Assembly: GCF_008386635.1 (NCBI RefSeq)
Contig: NZ_VUOE01000002.1
Span: 310,001 to 374,000 of the forward strand
From: Maribacter flavus
GTDB lineage: Bacteria > Bacteroidota > Bacteroidia > Flavobacteriales > Flavobacteriaceae
DNA length: 64,000 bases
Direction of reading: 5' to 3'
Positions 9,158 to 19,200 of this stretch are shown piece after piece. A program made the translations under genes and the position numbers. Within the stretch, counting starts at the first letter, position 1; each line of letters starts with the position of its first letter. Below the pieces are notes generated by a model. That model searched no databases and was not told the origin of the DNA. It was given only the letters and a program-made list of their open reading frames with translations.

Positions 9158-9709
9158 TTAAATTGTAAGATTTATACTGTTAATACCTAACGTGGATTAT
9201 CCTATTTTATTTGTGTATTAAGGTGTTATAAAATTATAATGCCGGGATTTACTTTGGAAGTAAGTTATTTACCATTGGTCTATACTTATGGATCAACCAC
9301 CTAAGCTGAGGAATTTGGGACATCAAGAAACTGAATATTTGTGGAAGAAAATAAATGGATACTATACATTATAGTACCCAGTGAAACTAGCAATTGAAGA
9401 AATAAATACTTAATGCATAAGGGTGGTAAGCTTATTTAGATGTTATGAAAAAGAAGGGCTCCAAATAAGATTAGCATCATTTTAAATTATTTGTGCCTGA
9501 TTAGAAGGTAGCCCAAAGGCTTTTGGGTACTAATACTAATTTGATGGGTTATACTAAATGAGCGTGTTTTGAATGGCCTTACCCTTAAACTTTTTTTAAT
9601 TAGTCCTCTAAAGCTATAGTGAAGTAGTATTTCAACGAAAAAATAATATGATATAAAATATTTGAAAAATACTACGTTAAATGTAAGTTAAATATTACTT
9701 TTTAAAATT
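9158..9709. other. Divergent promoter region, 552 bp
   Basis: Very AT-rich DNA between the divergent TPR/barrel gene and the receiver-glycosyltransferase gene. It must hold promoters for both. An AATATTTG element near 9656-9663 is one base off the TAnnTTTG consensus and is a candidate for the rightward gene. No open frame, repeat, tRNA or GTAAC-N4-GTTAC operator is visible. Confidence 0.4.
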
Positions 9710-10852
9710 ATGAAAGTTCTTGCGATTGATGACCAACAACTAATTCTTCTTTCCGTTGAAAGGAGATTAAAGGAATTAGGTTATACTGTAATGATAGCCG
9801 ATTCTGGTGAAAAGGGTATTGCATTGTTCAATTCTTTTGAACCGGACCTTGTCCTTGTCGATATCAACATGCCCGACATGTCTGGTCTAGACATCGTAAA
9901 ACGGATAAAGACAAATTCCAAGAAAGATGTGCCTATAATGGTAATGTCTGGTAATACGCAAGAGGAAACAATTATTTCTGGATTTACACTGGGTATCGAT
10001 GATTACATGAAAAAGCCTATTAGTTTGGATGAAATGGCCGCCAGGGTAAAGCGAATTATAGGAGCGCCCAATATTGAAACCACAACGACCTCCCATAAAA
10101 ACGATAGCAGGATTTTACAAAAGAACTGTGTAGGTGTTGTAATTCCCTGTTATAATGAAGAAGAACGATTATTGAGTGAGGAATTCAAGGACTTTGCCCA
10201 TAAAAACCTTGGTTACCATCTCTGTTTTGTTAACGACGGGAGTACGGACAATACCCTGGAAATACTTAGGAAGCTAGAAGAGGAAAGTGACAATAATATA
10301 AGCGTATTTGACTGTGAGAAAAATGGTGGTAAGGCCGAAGCTGTTCGCCAAGGTATGCTGCACCTGGCCAAAGATCAGCAATTGGATTGTATTGGCTTTT
10401 TAGATGCGGATCTTTCCACAGATTTTAGGGATTTTGATGATTTGGTGGAAACGCTTGATCAATCAGATTTTGAAATAGTGAGTGGTTCAAGAATGAGTAG
10501 GATGGGGGCCAATATTACCAAGGAGTCTGCCAGGAAAATCATAAGTATGACCATTAACCTAATTATCAGGACCATTTTGAGAATGCCCTTTAATGATACC
10601 CAATGCGGAGCCAAGGTCATGAAGAGTTCCTTGGTCCCTTTATTGTTTGAAAAACCTTTTATAACAAGATGGCTGTTCGATGTGGAAATCTTTATAAGGA
10701 TTAGAAAACATTTTGGTAAAACCAAAGCCAAGGAGATGATTTGTGAACAACCGTTAAAACGTTGGATTCACGCAGACGGTTCCAAATTGTCCATGAAGGA
10801 TTCTGTTAAGATTGTGGGGCAATTAGCCAAAATAGCCATTTCGTATAGATAG
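9710..10852 (+). CDS. Receiver domain fused to family 2 glycosyltransferase
   Basis: 380 residues with two clear parts. Residues 1-118 form a response-regulator receiver: acidic pair in AIDDQQ, phospho-Asp51 in VLVDINMPDMSG, and conserved Lys in MKKPIS. Residues 140-380 are a GT2 glycosyltransferase of the dolichyl-phosphate-mannose/glucose synthase type: VVIPCYNEEERL, FVNDGSTDN (about 173-181), LDADLSTD with the nucleotide-sugar/metal DxD at 232-234, and SGSRMSR. No membrane segment is evident. The enzyme would move a sugar from a nucleotide donor, probably to a lipid phosphate. The fusion implies phosphorylation-controlled glycosyl transfer, an unusual arrangement. It heads the rightward polysaccharide operon. 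Confidence 0.92.
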   Translation: MKVLAIDDQQLILLSVERRLKELGYTVMIADSGEKGIALFNSFEPDLVLVDINMPDMSGLDIVKRIKTNSKKDVPIMVMSGNTQEETIISGFTLGIDDYMKKPISLDEMAARVKRIIGAPNIETTTTSHKNDSRILQKNCVGVVIPCYNEEERLLSEEFKDFAHKNLGYHLCFVNDGSTDNTLEILRKLEEESDNNISVFDCEKNGGKAEAVRQGMLHLAKDQQLDCIGFLDADLSTDFRDFDDLVETLDQSDFEIVSGSRMSRMGANITKESARKIISMTINLIIRTILRMPFNDTQCGAKVMKSSLVPLLFEKPFITRWLFDVEIFIRIRKHFGKTKAKEMICEQPLKRWIHADGSKLSMKDSVKIVGQLAKIAISYR

Positions 10853-10890
10853 GAACTACCTTCAATATTCATCCCAATACAACAATAGTA

Positions 10891-12168
10891 ATGACCTCCG
10901 TCAAACTGGTTTTAAAAAAGGTTTCGCCCCAACAAATGTTCATGATAAGTGCCATTTTGGTAAATGGTGGAAATTATCTCTACAATTTGCTGTTGGGTAG
11001 GATCCTGGGGCCCGGTGCTTTTGCGGATGCCGCCCTGTTGGTAACGTTATTATTGGTGCTTTCATTTATAGGAATGACCTTTCAACTGGCCACGACAAAA
11101 TTTGCCGTGGTTTATTTAGGTGATGTTTGGATCGCCTTTAAGAACACCATGTATAGGTATGCCGCCTTTTTTGGTATTACAGTCGGGGTATTAATCATAT
11201 TGTTTTCCAGTCAGTTACAAGATGTTTTCCAAACTCGTAGTTCACTAATCTTTGTTCTTTTTGGGTTGGCCGTGCCGCTTTATTTTCTAATGAGTGTCAA
11301 TAGGGGGAGATTTCAAGGGCGTCAGGAATTTGGCAAGTTGGCAGCAACCTACCAGACAGAGATGTGGAGTAGGTTACTTTTGACATTCATTGCCTTATGG
11401 CTTTTGCCTTTTGAGTCTGGGATTGTAATAGCATTAGGTATTGGATTATCCTTTTGTTTTGGTTTATTTCCATCCGGAATAAAAATGGCCAATTTCAGGT
11501 CTAATTTTCATCTTAACAGAACACAACTTAGAGAGGTTTGGGTGTTCATTGGCCTTACTGCGTGTTATGAACTTACCCAGATAATAATCAATAATAGTGA
11601 CATCTTGTTGGTGAAGCATTATTTTGATAATTATAAGGCAGGTCTCTATTCATCCTTGGCCTTAATTGGTAGGGTGGTATATTTTGTGGCTTGGATGTTC
11701 GTAATGCTATTGATGCCTACGGTAATACAAAAGCAAAAGGATGGTGAGCCTACCAAACCTGTCCTATTAAAATATGTATTGTTGATTGGTGCTTTATCAG
11801 CAACCATAGTAATTGCCTGTTCTTTGATGCCTGAGTTCATTATTACAGTAATGTTCGGTGAGTCCTACCTCCCTATTTCAGGTCTACTATGGAAATATGC
11901 GCTGGCCACGTCGCTCTTTGCCTTGTCCAACATCTTTGCCTACTATTTTCTATCCTTGAATCAGTATATACCTGTAATACTTTCTGGAGTATTGGGATTG
12001 TCACAGGTATTTTTGATTACCTTTTTTCACTCAGATTTGGCTATGGTAGTGCATGTACAAATCCTTGCAATGATGATTTTGTTGTTTGCACAAATACTAT
12101 TCTTTTTTGCATCCAACAAGACCAGTGCGTCTCGTGGGAGCAATGATGTAAATACAAAAGAAGTATAA
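10891..12168 (+). CDS. Oligosaccharide flippase (Wzx/MATE-like)
   Basis: 425-residue integral membrane protein with 11-12 predicted hydrophobic helices and the usual polysaccharide-transporter opening (ISAILVNGGNYLYNLLLGRILGP). Family members flip lipid-linked oligosaccharides or related glycolipids across the inner membrane. It lies 38 bp after the receiver-GT2 gene and 20 bp before a GT4 gene, in one operon. The function follows from family and context; the substrate is unknown. Confidence 0.85.
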   Translation: MTSVKLVLKKVSPQQMFMISAILVNGGNYLYNLLLGRILGPGAFADAALLVTLLLVLSFIGMTFQLATTKFAVVYLGDVWIAFKNTMYRYAAFFGITVGVLIILFSSQLQDVFQTRSSLIFVLFGLAVPLYFLMSVNRGRFQGRQEFGKLAATYQTEMWSRLLLTFIALWLLPFESGIVIALGIGLSFCFGLFPSGIKMANFRSNFHLNRTQLREVWVFIGLTACYELTQIIINNSDILLVKHYFDNYKAGLYSSLALIGRVVYFVAWMFVMLLMPTVIQKQKDGEPTKPVLLKYVLLIGALSATIVIACSLMPEFIITVMFGESYLPISGLLWKYALATSLFALSNIFAYYFLSLNQYIPVILSGVLGLSQVFLITFFHSDLAMVVHVQILAMMILLFAQILFFFASNKTSASRGSNDVNTKEV

Positions 12169-12188
12169 ACAGAAATATTTGATACCCT

Positions 12189-13418
12189 ATGAAACTAGCA
12201 ATCGTAACCGCGTACCCCCCTAGTAAAGTAACCTTGACCGAATATGGCTATTATTTGGTGAAGCACTTTAGGCTTCAGCAAGAAGTGACAGAGCTTATCT
12301 TGATTACAGATTATACCCAACAACCAAAGGAAATTGATTTTGAGGAGGAAGGTTGTAAGATAACAGTAAAGGAATGTTGGAAATTTAATAGTTACAAAAA
12401 TATATATACCATCAATAAGGCTATTTCCCAATCAAAACCAGATGCGGTACTTTTTAATCTTCAGTTTTTAAAATTTGGGGACAAGAAGATTCCTGCGGCA
12501 TTGGGGTTAATGCTTCCATTTATCTGTAAGACCAGGGGAATACCAACAATTTCGCTGCTACACAATATTTTGGAGAAAGTTGATTTGGAAAATGCCGGGT
12601 TTACTAAGAATAGATTCTTACAATGGGCCTATAATCTTATAGGCACAACTTTGATGCGCTTCGTCCTTTCTTCGGATATTCTCGCCGTAACCATGAGCAA
12701 ATATGTTGGTATTTTGGAGGAGAAATACAAAGTACGTAATGTTGCCCTCATCCCACACGGATCTTTTGAAACTCCACCCGAGCCTAGTTTTGAACTTCCC
12801 TTAGGGCCAAAGAAAGTTATGGCATTCGGTAAGTTCGGAACCTATAAGAAGGTCGAAATATTAATCGATGCCGTAGAATTAATAAGAAAGCGAAGCAACG
12901 AAGACATTGAGATCGTAATTGCGGGTACAGATAGTCCAAATACACCGGGATATCTGGATGCCATCAAGGAGAAATATAATGATGTGGAACAGCTTACATT
13001 TACAGGCTATGTAGCGGAAGAGGATGTACCCATGCTATTTGGCGATAGCGCGGTAACCGTATTCCCGTATACTTCAACAACAGGTAGTTCAGGGGTATTA
13101 CACCAAGCAGGCAGTTATGGAAATGCCGTAGCTCTTCCAGATTTGGGAGACCTTAGTACCCTAGTTCAAGAAGAAGGATATAGAGGTGAGTTTTTTGATG
13201 CCTACGATCCGTCTTCCTTGGCCAATGCCATCGAGAAGATATTAAATGACGAACAATACAGGGTTAGCCTTGGTAGGGCCAATTATAATGCTGCATGTTC
13301 ACTCCCAATGTCTTCAATTACCCAGATGTACATAGATTACTTTAAGGCCATTCAGAAGGCCAAGGCCAATGGTTTTAAATTGAATGACTTGACTAAAGAA
13401 GAAAAAGTGGCGGTTTAA
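12189..13418 (+). CDS. GT4-family glycosyltransferase
   Basis: 409-residue GT-B fold glycosyltransferase. The N-terminal Rossmann half opens MKLAIVTAYPPS. The C-terminal half has the donor-binding segment GKFGTYKKVEILIDA and the SSGVLHQAGSYG stretch at about 300-311, which in GT4 enzymes surrounds the nucleotide-sugar site. It probably adds a hexose to the growing lipid-linked glycan in the cytoplasm. It is the third and last gene of the rightward operon, which ends in a hairpin at 13442-13471. Confidence 0.88.
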   Translation: MKLAIVTAYPPSKVTLTEYGYYLVKHFRLQQEVTELILITDYTQQPKEIDFEEEGCKITVKECWKFNSYKNIYTINKAISQSKPDAVLFNLQFLKFGDKKIPAALGLMLPFICKTRGIPTISLLHNILEKVDLENAGFTKNRFLQWAYNLIGTTLMRFVLSSDILAVTMSKYVGILEEKYKVRNVALIPHGSFETPPEPSFELPLGPKKVMAFGKFGTYKKVEILIDAVELIRKRSNEDIEIVIAGTDSPNTPGYLDAIKEKYNDVEQLTFTGYVAEEDVPMLFGDSAVTVFPYTSTTGSSGVLHQAGSYGNAVALPDLGDLSTLVQEEGYRGEFFDAYDPSSLANAIEKILNDEQYRVSLGRANYNAACSLPMSSITQMYIDYFKAIQKAKANGFKLNDLTKEEKVAV

Positions 13419-13441
13419 TTTTTGATTAGTTGTAAATGAAA

Positions 13442-13471
13442 GGATTGACCACAGTTGGTCACTCCTTTTTT
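13442..13471 (+). terminator. Rho-independent terminator after GT4 gene
   Basis: Inverted repeat GGATTGACCA / TGGTCACTCC (one mismatch) with loop CAGT, followed by six T. It lies between convergent genes and overlaps the last codon of the glycosidase gene on the other strand. Confidence 0.85.
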
Positions 13472-14996
13472 ATTTATCCACTATTACTTTTACGACTTCC
13501 TTTGGATTGCCATTTTTATCCAATAAGCCAAAATATTTTTGTTTGGATTTTCTCCAGGGTAATCGGCCCACTACGGAATTGGGTACAAGGTCAAAATCAT
13601 ACAACGTCCAAAAAATGCTTGGAATACCTTGGGATTCAATGCCCTCTTGTATTTTCTTAAAATAGGAGGACTGTTTCCTTTCTGATCCCATGTAGGCGTT
13701 CCAAAAGCCACTATATGAGGAATATCCATATTCTTGTAGAACAATGGGTTTATCCGGTACGGCTGTTTTAAGTAGCGAATAAACCTCTGTAAAATTATCA
13801 GGGTCGAGATAATAATGAAACGATACATAATCAACCTCTTCCGACAGGTTTTGGGCCGCCTTTGCATTTGACCAACCAATGGTGATAGGATGCTCAGAAT
13901 CCCATTCCTTGATTTCTTCCAAAGTGTTCCTTAGCCATGCTAGTACATTGGATTTACCACGTGATTCAAAATCCAAATCCGGCTCATTCTTAAGGTCCCA
14001 ACCTAGCAAGGCTTCATGGTTTTTAAGCGCTTCAACAATTTGCTCCGCATGCCTATGGGTCAGGGTCCAGTCCTGTATCCCATAGTCCCCGTAAAAGTCA
14101 AATAGCGTTACAATTACCTTTAGGTTAAATTTTTGGGCAATATCCAAGGTTGTTGAAAGTTGACCCAATTTAACGCTATCGACCTCAGCTTTACCAAAAG
14201 ACTCGTAAGGCACGAAAATCCTGATGGAATTAAGGCCTAAATCCTTAATTTTTTTAAAATCCTTGTAAATAATGCTGTCCTTGAAATTGCTCCCGAACAT
14301 ATCCCAGGCATGGTCCTTTGGGTAGTAATTGACACCTTTTACTTTGGAGAGCAAACTTTCATCCAAATTCTGTATGGTGTTGGCTATATTTTTTTTCTTA
14401 CCCGCATCCATTTGTACCATATGACGAACTCTCCAAAAACCATCCTCCAATAAAAGTAAAATTTGATAGGTGTTCGTAGAATTTTGAGAATGTAGAAGTC
14501 TATCTTGTAGGTAGGTCTCTTGATAGTGCTCCACATTATGATCGGTAAGAACGGCTAGTTTGCCGTCTGCACTGTAAAACTCTAGTTTTGGGTTATGCTT
14601 TATGGAAGTTGTCTTTATGGTTATATTTTGGGATTGGTTCAGTTCGATTAAATCGTACAATTTTACACGGGCACTGTCTGTAAAATAATCTGAAATACCG
14701 TAACGATTATTTGTTTCCAGAGCAATACTTTTTACCTGCCAAGACTTTACATAATCCCTTTCAATTTCGTTTAAAGTTTGTTCCTCTATGGGGCGACCTT
14801 CGTTGTTTTCCAAATTCCATTGAACCTTTGGTAAGTAAGAAGCGGTAAGCTTTTCAGGAAGGTGGAGCATTTTTGAACGGTCGGCACCCGAATTTAAATA
14901 GGACCAAACAGCGCTTATTCCAAAGATAATCAAAGCGTTAAGTGCCAAAAAAGATATAATAAGTAAGGTTTGGTAGATGGTACGGTTCAATCTCAT
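13470..14996 (-). CDS. Membrane-anchored GH5-like glycosidase with NTF2-like region
   Basis: 508 residues. One N-terminal membrane anchor (about 10-32) is followed by an NTF2-like alpha+beta region (about 70-205) and a TIM-barrel glycosidase domain (about 215-508). The barrel shows clan-A landmarks: acid/base Glu338 in WDLKNEPD and nucleophile Glu422 in VLQEYGYSSYSG, plus SFHYYLDP. It resembles GH5-type cellulases and mannanases. Anchored in the inner membrane facing the periplasm, it could trim or edit the polysaccharide made by this locus, as BcsZ, AlgL and PelA do in other systems (analogy only). Its start overlaps the lipoprotein gene by 4 bp. Confidence 0.82.
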   Translation of the reverse strand: MRLNRTIYQTLLIISFLALNALIIFGISAVWSYLNSGADRSKMLHLPEKLTASYLPKVQWNLENNEGRPIEEQTLNEIERDYVKSWQVKSIALETNNRYGISDYFTDSARVKLYDLIELNQSQNITIKTTSIKHNPKLEFYSADGKLAVLTDHNVEHYQETYLQDRLLHSQNSTNTYQILLLLEDGFWRVRHMVQMDAGKKKNIANTIQNLDESLLSKVKGVNYYPKDHAWDMFGSNFKDSIIYKDFKKIKDLGLNSIRIFVPYESFGKAEVDSVKLGQLSTTLDIAQKFNLKVIVTLFDFYGDYGIQDWTLTHRHAEQIVEALKNHEALLGWDLKNEPDLDFESRGKSNVLAWLRNTLEEIKEWDSEHPITIGWSNAKAAQNLSEEVDYVSFHYYLDPDNFTEVYSLLKTAVPDKPIVLQEYGYSSYSGFWNAYMGSERKQSSYFKKIQEGIESQGIPSIFWTLYDFDLVPNSVVGRLPWRKSKQKYFGLLDKNGNPKEVVKVIVDK

Positions 14997-16216
14997 TCTA
15001 TCTCCAAGTTTTCAGTTTTAGTAATGCCGGCACTTTCAATTCTAATTTCATATGAGCCTTTTATTAAGAAGTCTTTGGTAAGGCTAAAAGAACCTTTACC
15101 AAAGCGAGTAGTGGTTGTTTTGGTTTCTATAAGTTCACCGTTAGGTTTGCTGATAATCATTGTAATGGGGATACCGTCTGGCACCAATTGTTGCATGAAA
15201 CTTTTCATGTTCTTAACGAACACCGTAGTGCTGTCTTTTGAAATTTCGATGTCAAAACTCTTAATGGCTTTTTCAAAATCCACAACGAGTGTATTACTCT
15301 GCGCAGCACCAATTACATAGGCGGTCACGTTCCATCGCTGTTCTTTATTTGGGTGTAATATTTTGCCTTTTGCGATTCCGTTTAGCGTGGTGCCCACTGT
15401 TTGCAGTATCATGTTTTCTGAACTTTCAATGTTAAATGTAACCATGGTCCCATCTGTGATTACATTTCCAAATTCATCTTTAATGATATCCGTTATAAAG
15501 GCTATCTGTTGATTGCCATCGGCAAACTTATGGTTTCTTTCAAAGATAATCCTAAAATCAGTTGGAATGGATGGATAGACCTTTGTTACAAATTCCTTGC
15601 TATTTACATTATCATAGGATGCAGCTACCAATATCTGTCCGGATTCCTTTGGACTAAATATTCTTTCCCAACCTATAAGATTTTTGGTATAAACGAACTC
15701 GTTTTGAATAGCTTCCTTGAACTGGAAACTATAATCTATCCTGGTACTATCCAATAGAGGATTGTCATAGCTATCTGTGGGTGCAATGACCAACATAGAG
15801 AAATCCCTATTACCTGCAGAGATGCTTCTTGGGCCCAGATAGGTCTCCAAAACGGGATACGAATTATTAGGGAGTATGTTTAATTGCCCCTCCTCGTGAG
15901 ATAAGCCGTTGTAAACCAGATTCCATGAGCAAATTCCGGCTTTGTTTTTGAATGATGAAGGAAAAGTGTACGATAGTGTATCCCCTTCGACATTAGGGGG
16001 CACAAGTGTCGAACCTGTTGCATTGTTCAAGAGTAAATACACATCATCGACTACGTTTGCCCTAAATTTTACGGTAATAGCGTGACCGGCCACAACTTCG
16101 GTAACTGGTGTCAATAGTTGGAACGACCCATTTTCATTACTGACCACAGGTGATTTGTTCTCCCTGCATCCTGTCAAAAGGATAGTTGCTAGTGCTATGT
16201 ACCTAATAAATTTCAA
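14993..16216 (-). CDS. Lipoprotein with Ig-like repeats
   Basis: 407 residues. A lipobox LLTGC gives lipid-modified Cys17. The mature protein is all beta, with several bacterial Ig-like/invasin-type repeats (for example the stretch with DRIIFERNHKFADGNQQIAFITDI and the one ending in a Val-rich strand near 320). No catalytic motif is visible. It is co-transcribed between the GT-C-like gene (2 bp gap upstream) and the glycosidase gene (4 bp overlap). A structural or periplasmic scaffold role for polysaccharide assembly is inferred from position only. Confidence 0.72.
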   Translation of the reverse strand: MKFIRYIALATILLTGCRENKSPVVSNENGSFQLLTPVTEVVAGHAITVKFRANVVDDVYLLLNNATGSTLVPPNVEGDTLSYTFPSSFKNKAGICSWNLVYNGLSHEEGQLNILPNNSYPVLETYLGPRSISAGNRDFSMLVIAPTDSYDNPLLDSTRIDYSFQFKEAIQNEFVYTKNLIGWERIFSPKESGQILVAASYDNVNSKEFVTKVYPSIPTDFRIIFERNHKFADGNQQIAFITDIIKDEFGNVITDGTMVTFNIESSENMILQTVGTTLNGIAKGKILHPNKEQRWNVTAYVIGAAQSNTLVVDFEKAIKSFDIEISKDSTTVFVKNMKSFMQQLVPDGIPITMIISKPNGELIETKTTTTRFGKGSFSLTKDFLIKGSYEIRIESAGITKTENLEIE

Positions 16217-16218
16217 AA

Positions 16219-19200
16219 CTATCTTGGATTGCCTATGTAACCGTTTACTTCAACTTTAATAAAATCAAAACCGCGTCCTGGAGTAGGTTGAAAAAGATTT
16301 TCCTGATGTGATGGAATCCTGTTAGGGAACATCTTTCTGGAAATAGATGCATTGGGTAATCCATTGACAAAACAGTTTTCAAGACTGTTGTTAATGGTCT
16401 GAATTCCATTTAGGTCGTTTAACGAAAAATCGAAAGTCTGTTTTCTTTGGATGCGGACCCCTTCCTTTAAAAAACGATGGTCTACCCATATCAATTCCTT
16501 ATCAGAATTGTAGTAGGAAAGCAATAACTGCGGTATGGTCACTTCTTGGATGCCAAAATTGAACAAGGTACCCCTAATTGAATTTTCTTCTATGTGGAGT
16601 TCTTGAAGGGCCACGCTTTTGTAGAGATCTGTTGTAGCGGAATTACCGGCGCACTGTAAGTTGAATTTTGTAGGTTGCTCTGAGAGCGAAACCGGTGTAA
16701 ATTCATCGGGGTCAAAAGTAGGGGGGATGGTATCTTTGGTGGAGGACCAGGCTATACCTTCAAAATCTACCCTAAAACTCGTTATTTCCTTTGGCATTAA
16801 CTTATGCTTCATTTGATATTTTGCATTATAGTTTGCCAGTTCTTGGTTTTCATCATTATAGAGCGTGGCTTTAAGAACCACATCCGATGGAATATCGTCA
16901 ACGTTTTGTAGTTCTCCAATGATACTGTATCCGTTGTCGAATTTTACCAGCTTTGCCTTTAATATCTCGAGTACCGGTTGCTTCAATACATCTTCATGAT
17001 TTGTTTGTTGCGTTGTAATGCGTCTTCTGCCATGATTAAAATAACTTGTGCCATTGGATGATAGGAATTGATCTGGAGGTAAATCATTATCAAAACCTTT
17101 GGCATGTATGAACCATTTACCATTTACCTTTATTAGGTCGTGTTCATAATCCTTCTTTATTTTTTCCAAAGGGGTAATCCATTGGGTATGAACATTGGCC
17201 TTTGCATAATTATCAGATTCTTCAATAATATCTACGCCAATTGAATCCAATTTGGCATACGAGCTTAAAATACCGTCAGTTACGGATACTTCCAACATAT
17301 ATTGGGAAAGGCTTACCTGGTCATTTGGGTCAATATAGGAATAGGCCCTTGTAAATTCTTTGAAATCCAGTGCGTCATAATAGGCCATTAAGACATTTTT
17401 GGGGGCAATTTGTTCTGCGTGGTTCAAATAAGCTTGATATCCACCATAAGCAAATACAATTAGTAAGAAAAATGCCCAAATATGGCTTGTAAACACAATT
17501 TTGGGTGAAAATTTATCATAGGATACGGCATACTTCAAAAACAAACCTTCAGGTAATTTTTTTGACTTCAAAGCACGTAGCCAGACCCATTGGATATTTA
17601 TAATAAACGCAACAATAACGGTTAATAAAGGAATAATGCCCCAAATTATTTTTAACCAATTGGAAACGTCCTCTTTTGATATAATAGCTGGTATGGGTGG
17701 AACATTTAGCTTTTCCCAGACCATAATACCGTTTTCTAATTGTTGCAAGCGTTGCCATCCACAGAAATATAAAATTGGGTCATAGAATTTGTCATTTGAG
17801 AAGATATATTTCAAATTATATTTTTCAGGAACGGTTAAAAATTGTTGTAACGACCCAATACCTTCAACACCCCTAAATTTAGAATTTTCCAAACGTTCAA
17901 TGGCCCTTGTTGTAAGTTCAGGTAGTCTTCTGGCCGAATGATAATTACCATCAACGGTCATGGCATTGGTTTGGGCAGATAGCCAAGCCATCTGATCTCC
18001 AAAGCCAAGAGGTAGGTAACGCCACTGATCATGTTGGTCCTGCCCTAAAAAATTTACGATGGGTAGCATGTTAATTTTTTGTGGTTGGGATGGCCTAAAA
18101 TAATCTAGGCTCATTGTAAAGACGACCATGAGCAAAATACCTCCAGCAATCGACCCACCAACAATTTTGTGGTAGATGGACCCAAAACGGTCTTGGATGT
18201 ATACCCTTAAATCCCCTTCTACCAACCGAAAAACAAATTCACCAAAAATGGGAAGCGCCATAATGGTTGCCCAAAGCGTGAACCTATCCAAGGTTAGAAT
18301 ATTAAATGCGGTTTCACCTAAAGCCAGCCGTGGTATTGGTGTAGTACCACCCGTACCCAAGATTGTAAGGATGGTAAAGGACAAGCCAAAGAAAAGGTAA
18401 CGTTTACTATAAAACCTATAAAATATATAGGGAAGTAAAAACAACAATATGCCCCAAGGAATAAGAAAGAAAACCAGACCCGATGATGTAACCTCTAGAA
18501 AATTGTCCCTGGATCCATGGGGTATGGGGACTTGAGTAATGGGGTTTTTCTTTGAATTCAACCAATAGGGTAGAATACAGAAAACAAATAAAATAAGAGA
18601 TCCAAATCCAAAAATTACGATTCGCCAAAAAAGCTTTTTAAATTGAAACCAGAAAACCTTGAAAGTGATAGCCCTATTATGCTGTACTTGATCTTTAGTG
18701 GCATCCATAACCACCATACCAATCAGTGGAAATATGAAGAATACCATTCCAAAAATGGGCGTCACGTGATGAGAGGTTACCGTTACGGCAATTAGCGATA
18801 AACTAGTGGCCAAGTACCTTAGTTTTCCGGATTTTATCCATAAATATATTTCCGGTAAGGCATGCAGTAATATAGATAGGGCCAAAATACTGGGTAATTG
18901 CCCAAAAATATGCAAGGTTTCAATGAAGGTTGATGAGAATACAGCCAAGAGCGAGGTGTACCCTGCGATTTTCCTATCACCTGTAATTAATAGTCCAAAC
19001 CGGTATGCACCCGTAATAAAGAGAACTATTCCTATCAAGGCCACAGTAAACATACCAAATTTAAGACCGCCTAAATAGGATAAAATGCCTATGGTCTGAT
19101 GTACCAGAGGAGGATAGGACTGTACCGTAAATCCGGTATACCACCTGTAATCCCAAGGTTCAAACCAGCTTTGGGCGTAATGGTCTGCAAAGAACAAATG

